This document shows positions 31,976 through 35,116 of a stretch of DNA of 35,116 nucleotides, in pieces. Position 1 is the stretch's first letter; each line of letters starts with the position of its first letter. Made by a program: the position numbers and the translations under genes. Below the pieces are notes generated by a model. That model saw only the letters and a program-made list of their open reading frames with translations, made no database searches and was not told the DNA's origin. This DNA is from Chara braunii (lineage: Eukaryota > Streptophyta > Charophyceae > Charales > Characeae): NCBI GenBank assembly GCA_003427395.1, contig BFEA01000029.1, positions 1,210,156-1,245,271 of the forward strand, read 5' to 3'.

Positions 31976-33717
31976 ACCAGATTTTTTGCCTAAGGAGGGT
32001 AGCAATGCAATGAATTGCAGTGGCATGCGAGCTGTACACTAACCTTGTTTGATGTTGCCTGGTTTTGAGTCCTTCGGGATTTGATCCCGCAACCTGTTTG
32101 TTTGCTTGTTTGCTTGTTGGCTGTGTTTGCCTGTTTATTTTGAGCCTTGTTGGACTCGATCCCTAGACCTGTCAGCAACAATCTCTGTTGGCTGGTCATA
32201 GACCCTTCGGGCTGTTTTGGGTTGTTTCAGTAGGAGGAACGTAGGCCTCTCCCCTCTGGTGCTGTTTTCTGTCGAGATACAGTCGTAGGCTGTAGATGCA
32301 AAACTAAGCTGTAGGCTGTCCTGGGAGGCTGGAGAGGAACAAAAGTACCGAGGGCAAAGTTTTAGGGGTTCTGTTCGTCATTTTTTTTATTTTCTCCACG
32401 AAGTGCTGCTGGAGGTCGCTGCTGAAGCTGCGTTAATTCCAAGTGCTGCTCCTCCTTCCTCGTGGAAGGGAAGCTGACAGCCATAGCTGGGCTTACCTGG
32501 CTTGTGTGGAATTGGCCCCGGGGCATCAGGCCCTGCTTTGTGAGATGCTTCCTCCACCGCTGTTCTGTTGGGGTTTTGACAGCTGCCATCGAAGCAGCTT
32601 TTCCATGCCTGCTTCGAAGTGGCGGGTCACCATCTTCATCGAGCTGTTGTGCTTCTTCTTCATCTAGGGAGCTTCCCTCCTTTGCTGATCGGACACGTCA
32701 TCTGCAGTGGGCATCGCAGTTGAACTGCTGAGTGACTGTTTGGGGATACAAGGGTTGGTGGCGATTAGTGGGCTTGATAGGTTGGGCGCAGGCCTGCGCC
32801 ATAGCTGTGAGCTCAAGGTGTGGGAGGAAGAAGAAGTCTCCCTCGATGAAACTCTGTAAATAATTTGTTCATAGATGTTGTTAACGTGGTTGGGATTCTT
32901 GGAGTTGTGCTGTTGATTGAACTGGGAGAGACGGTAAATTAGAATTGATTTCGTTTCAATTCTAATCTTGGTATTTGTGTGCTTCTGCTGTGCAATTTCA
33001 TCATCCGGTTTGGTGTGGATTTTCTCTCTCCAAGTCTACTTGCATTTTCGCATGTGTATGGGAACATGTGTATGCTATGCTGGATTCGTTTTCAATCAGG
33101 CACATAACAACCCAATGCAGGCAGCTGGCCGGGCAACTTGCACAGGTGCCAGGCCAGTTTTCCACAGCTGGAGACGCCCCAGATAGGTGAGCTTGCCATA
33201 CCGCAGGGCCCACTACGGCTATAGGCGAGTGGGCATGCGGAGGGACTTCCTTGTTCCATGGTCCAGCCGTTCGAAAAAAACTGGGATAATCTGAAGCCAG
33301 GATCTGTGATACTGTAGACTATAGGAAGGCTACTGTTGTTCGGGCATCAGACTGCCCCCGGCATGTGAAACAGTGAGAGAGCACCACTAGTCCATATGCA
33401 TGAATGAGGCCTTACCAGACTGTGTTCTCCCCATGTCCTCTCCAATTGATACTCCAGAGGGCATTCCATACTTGGGCAGAACAGCAGACGAAGTGTTCGC
33501 ACCACTTGTGGCACCGCTGTCTTTCTCCCTTCTTTCCTGGCCCGGGTCAGTCGATCTGGGCAAGTTCCCTGCCATGCTAACAACTCGTTCCATATCCTCT
33601 GGTGTCATGCCTTTGGCTACATCGACAGCAAATTTCGCCATGGTGGGGTCTATTCCCCCTCCGCTCATGGCTGCCACCTGCTCAGGGGTCATCGAGGTCA
33701 TTAACGAGTGCATCTGC
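24012..33717 (-). CDS. OEP61: OEP61/TPR7-like tail-anchored co-chaperone docking protein, C-terminal part (4 exons)
   Basis: Spliced minus-strand gene with exons 33416-33717, 29050-29252, 26565-26708 and 24012-24152. The joined reading frame gives the last 262 residues and ends in TGA. I judged the family from motif order against remembered plant OEP61/TPR7: methionine-rich repeats of the type MTPEQVAAMSGG and MTPEDMERV, a serine/glycine-rich linker, an STI1/DP-like block (MREQMREQLKNPAA, then SPETMAAMSEKFGMKMTPEQ), then MRWAERVQ and a hydrophobic tail anchor. Family members carry an N-terminal TPR clamp that binds Hsp70/Hsp90 C-termini and have been placed at the ER translocon or the chloroplast outer envelope. 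That TPR part is not in the window and should lie past the right edge. Introns are 4163, 2341 and 2412 bases, all GT-AG, with matching phases (1, 0, 0). No frame breaks are seen, so the gene looks functional. No clear AATAAA was seen downstream of the stop. Confidence 0.8.
24396..24448 (+). repeat. Short tandem duplication (29-base period)
   Basis: ACAATTTTCTTCAACGCAAC with AGTA occurs at 24396-24419 and 24425-24448. Intronic. Confidence 0.85.
24526..24584 (+). repeat. (ATC)n microsatellite
   Basis: About 19 ATC units with a single interruption, followed by C/T-rich CTGCTC and CTCCTC repeats to about 24760. Intronic in the OEP61-like gene. Confidence 0.95.
24856..25003 (+). repeat. Degenerate tandem repeat, about 71-base unit
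   Basis: Two units starting CTGTCCCCAAAAGA (24856 and 24927), each followed by CTTATGG, a CCCCGTA/CCCCCGTA word and GGTGAGAA. The overlapping 147-codon ORF (24707-25150) is a by-product of this and of the CTG/CTC-rich DNA before it. Confidence 0.65.
25845..25896. repeat. 13-base perfect inverted repeat
   Basis: TGGCAAGATGCAT at 25845-25857 pairs with ATGCATCTTGCCA at 25884-25896, with a 26-base loop. Intronic hairpin; nothing else recognised around it. Confidence 0.7.
26565..26708 (-). CDS. OEP61: OEP61-like exon: STI1-like SPE/MSEKFGMK block
   Basis: The acceptor GGGTGCAG|ATGATG is at 26708 and the donor TCTGTG|GTATGC at 26564/26565. It has exactly 48 codons, phase 0 at both ends. The residues include MKSLSPETMAAMSEKFGMK and RKAQEAMSSLRPEDLD, the most diagnostic part of the gene. 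Plant OEP61 has a nearly superimposable NPEMMASMSEQFGMK followed by KAQQAMASLSPDAL. An in-frame GTG lies just upstream inside the intron, so an ORF finder would mis-start here. Confidence 0.85.
27112..27205 (+). repeat. 50-base tandem duplication
   Basis: The unit starts TCGAAAAGCAAAAAGAAAAA and ends AAGTCCGGGAAGGC. Copies at 27112 and 27162 are nearly identical, so the duplication is recent. Confidence 0.9.
27858..28046. mobile_element. Fold-back (MITE-like) element in an intron
   Basis: AACAGTTCAGGCCCTTC (27892-27908) is the perfect reverse complement of 27990-28006. Outer CATCCGCCC (27858) pairs with GGGCGGATG (28038-28046). A second perfect 12-base hairpin, GATGTGCGAATG (28043-28054) with 28090-28101, overlaps the right end. 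Non-coding. Confidence 0.55.
29050..29252 (-). CDS. OEP61: OEP61-like exon: glycine/serine linker and start of STI1-like block
   Basis: The acceptor TTGTGCAG|AAGG at 29252 supplies the last two bases of a Glu codon begun in the upstream exon. The donor is GCAAAG|GTAAGA at 29049/29050. The length, 203 bases, is 2 + 67 codons, so it ends in phase 0. It encodes a low-complexity Ser/Gly/Arg linker, then a Met/Gly-rich segment and MTPEMREQMREQLKNPAAAK. The last part aligns by eye with the DLQEQMRNQMKDPA region of Arabidopsis OEP61. The fit of splice sites, phase and family motif makes this a secure exon. Confidence 0.82.
29465..29535 (-). repeat. tRNA-derived SINE candidate 3
   Basis: Minus strand: A-box-like GCGGCTGAGTG (about 29518-29528), CTGTTGATAAATA (29492-29504) in the position of the shared block, and B-box GTTCGAATCC (29474-29483). 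CCAG/CTGG flank the B-box as a partial T-stem. Lies in an intron in the gene's sense orientation. Confidence 0.4.
30193..30330 (+). repeat. Dispersed repeat, copy matching 19867-20005
   Basis: GAGAAGGTCGACAGGGTCAC, AATTTCCAGAAAAT and CTCTGCTGAGAGA occur in the same order and similar spacing as at 19.87-20.0 kb. Intronic. Confidence 0.5.
30781..30937 (+). repeat. 79-base tandem duplication with inner GCATTCTCTTG repeats
   Basis: Copies at 30781-30858 and 30860-30937 are essentially identical, starting TCTCTTGAGCATTCTCTTGG. Shorter GCATT.T.TTG words precede them (30750-30790), and TTGCATTG..GACATG words occur at 30570-30660. Confidence 0.9.
31008..31271 (+). pseudogene. nad2: Mitochondrial nad2 fragment in the nucleus (NUMT), intronic
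   Basis: After a one-base frameshift near 31030 the frame reads GTIQGIQSLL, a TAG, then IMTISVFGIFLALRQNRLKY and TPILAITMSITMFSLAGIPQ, LAGFCSKFSLYFA. This is the conserved region of NADH dehydrogenase subunit 2 (family: NPILAITFSITMFS.AGIPPLAGFCSKF). It stops at 31271, about 25 bases before a 42-base A run. It lies in the 4.2-kb intron of the OEP61-like gene, antisense to it. Confidence 0.88.
31297..31338 (+). repeat. 42-base A run
   Basis: Homopolymer just downstream of the nad2 fragment, continuing into AAGAAGAAAAG. Confidence 0.95.
31923..31974 (+). repeat. C run then A run
   Basis: C15 followed by A37. The length is unreliable. Confidence 0.95.
33416..33717 (-). CDS. OEP61: OEP61-like exon: methionine-rich repeats and acidic/serine linker
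   Basis: First exon visible in the window (most upstream in the gene). The donor is CTG|GTAAGG at 33415/33416, leaving the exon in phase 1. The acceptor is either ATGACAG|GCAG (exon starts 33717) or GGCAG|ATGCAC (exon starts 33713). The sequence does not decide between them, because both keep the frame open. It encodes about 100 residues: MHSLMTSMTPEQVAAMSGGG, then a second helix-like block ending MTPEDMERVVSMAG, then a polar linker. These blocks match the region after the TPR domain in plant OEP61, where paired SP/TPE..AA/MSGG motifs occur. The preceding exon was not found. Confidence 0.78.
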
Positions 33718-35116
33718 CTGTCATCCACATACCATATCATAGACATTTTGTACCAGCAGAGACCACGAGGCAACTGGTAAGGCATTCATGAATATTTCTC
33801 TCTGACATAAAGGTCTGTAAGGCAAACACATGCACGAACTACTACTGGGAAAACAACCAATAAAGAAAAAGAATGGAGGACTATTCAGCGGAAACATACA
33901 GGGTCCTCCCTTTGTGGACACCCTAACTCTTGCATTCAAAGACCATTTCATTCACAATTCCCAGAAATGCAGAGTTACGCTAAGGCACTTTTACGACCAG
34001 TATTTCTCGAAACTACTCCTATGTGATGAGGATCACTTGCAGACAAACGACACCAATGTGCAAATTAAAAGGGCCTTTACCCGATATAGGCCTCAGGCCT
34101 TGTAAAATAAAGCAGCACGGGCCTGGAAAAAGTAAAGCATTGTGAAAACGTGAAAGCAGGTCAAAGGTCAAGCTCTCTATCAACAGGCATATCTAAAGCT
34201 AAGGCAAAGGGCATTGTCAAAAGACTTACCTGTTCACCAGGAGATGTGTATGTCATGTCTGTTCGGGTAAGGGTGTGTCTGTNNGTNNAGGCAGTGTACC
34301 TGTTGGTGCAAAGTAAAGTGTCTGTTCAAGCAGTAAATGTCTGTTCGNTGAGAGTTGTGCCTGTCCGAAAGTAAAGTCAATAGGCACAGTCCCAGTTCTG
34401 GTCTAAGTCCAGGGGTCAGTCCAGATCCAGACTTTCAACTCCAAATTCAGGCCGGGAGGCCTCAGCAGCAGTTGAATTTCATTGGGACTCTACTGGGACA
34501 CATGCAATGCAGGGTCTGGGACAAGGAAAGAGGCTGAATTGAGCCAATGCAGACCCAGCGAGGAGTATAAAGGAGGCAGCCAGCCTCATTCCTCGCCAGA
34601 TCTCCACTGGCTGTATCAGCGTGGAAGTGCTGGAGCACTTGTGCGTTAAAGTCAGTAGGAGCAGCGCTGGAGGAAGCAGATGCGCTGAGTGAGGGAAGAG
34701 GATTGCATGTTGGAAGTGATGCAGCCATAGCTGCCCAGCAAGTTTGCATTAGTAGTAGTGGGNTAATATGTAGCTATGAGTAGTATTCAGAGTAGATCCT
34801 CATGAATGAAGGGTGTGTATGCATCGTAGGAGGAAGGGATTGAGGTTGAGAGTGTTCATTCAAGATTCGGCTATGGAAGATACTTACCTGAGTTNAATGT
34901 GGGCTGCAAAGGTGGTGCTGATGAGTGGTGACCACATTGATGACCTGGAGGTTATCTGCAGGAGTAGCGCTGATTCACGGAAAGTCATATTGACGAGTTG
35001 ATAAGAGACTGGTGTTGCGCTGATGAGCGCTGGACTCAAGGGAACTTTGAAACACTTTGTATTCATAATTCTGATAATATAAGCAGTGAAACTCGGTCCC
35101 CTTTTCCTCTACCTTT
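33718..35116. other. Probable upstream intron of the OEP61-like gene; low-quality bases
   Basis: No exon with OEP61 or TPR similarity found on either strand. Two strong minus-strand donor-like sites, CAG|GTAAGT, lie at 34229/34230 and 34887/34888. The sequence ending at each shows no family similarity. 34240-34375 holds a degenerate GTCTGTTC-type repeat with scattered N, so exon detection there is unreliable. Confidence 0.35.

Larger units (their letters stand above)
24153..33415 (-). other. Introns of the OEP61-like gene and what they hold
   Basis: The three introns cover 24153-26564, 26709-29049 and 29253-33415. The first holds an ATC microsatellite, C/T-rich sequence, a short tandem repeat and a 13-base inverted repeat. 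The second holds a 50-base tandem duplication, a fold-back element near 27.9 kb and a terminal motif of the inverted-repeat family near 27.5 kb. The third holds a SINE-like unit near 29.5 kb, a repeat shared with 19.9 kb, a 79-base duplication near 30.8 kb, a nad2 mitochondrial fragment and long A and C runs. No further exon is required, because the flanking exon phases fit directly. The stretch 31.98-33.35 kb shows nothing recognisable. Confidence 0.55.

Noticed and set aside
32040-32215. Possible tRNA or SINE (TTTGATCCCGC and ACTCGATCCCT words)
   Set aside because: B-box-like words only; no A-box, no linker block and no cloverleaf. A TTTGCTTG repeat lies between them.

Overview
The window is eukaryotic nuclear DNA, most likely from a streptophyte: a charophyte green alga or an early-diverging land plant. 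The evidence is one spliced gene with canonical introns of 2.3 to 4.2 kb, plant-type LINE remnants with zf-RVT zinc knuckles, U6 snRNA-derived sequences, tRNA-like SINE candidates, long microsatellites and homopolymers, a 765-base assembly gap, and fragments of plant-type mitochondrial genes (nad6, atp6, cox1, cox3, nad2). A large repeat-rich alga such as Chara would fit, but the sequence does not prove the genus. There are no bacterial operons.

Layout. 1-4.2 kb: two head-to-tail decayed LINE fragments (+). 4.5-5.2 kb: an inverted-repeat-bounded segment full of hairpins, running into a U6 3' half that abuts an antisense tRNA-like SINE. 5.2-8.2 kb: low complexity and unrecognised ORFs. 8.2-8.8 kb: a nuclear mitochondrial insertion with nad6 (-) and atp6 (+) head to head. 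8.8-11.7 kb: no recognisable gene, one proline-rich ORF. 11.7-18.6 kb: LINE bodies and LINE 3' tails in both orientations, a cox1 scrap, the gap, and a cox3 fragment embedded inside a LINE. 18.8-23.9 kb: small inverted-repeat elements sharing one terminal motif, other repeats, a U6 copy with an A-rich tail, and a purine-rich duplication. 24.0-33.7 kb: four C-terminal exons of one minus-strand gene, whose introns hold more repeats and a nad2 fragment. 33.7-35.1 kb: probably more intron, with low-quality bases.

The only convincing host protein gene is this minus-strand gene. Its last 262 residues resemble the C-terminal half of plant OEP61/TPR7, a tail-anchored TPR co-chaperone docking protein: methionine-rich STI1/DP-type repeats followed by a single C-terminal membrane anchor. 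All three visible introns are GT-AG and phase-consistent. The TPR-encoding exons should lie beyond the right edge.

Everything else is mobile or dead: LINE pseudogenes, their hairpin-bearing polyadenylated tails, SINE-like and MITE-like repeats, organelle DNA and simple repeats. I found no CRISPR, operon or recognisable new defence or metabolic system. The least ordinary items are the U6/SINE junction with its hairpin-rich neighbour, the cox3 piece inside a LINE, and the family of short inverted-repeat elements.
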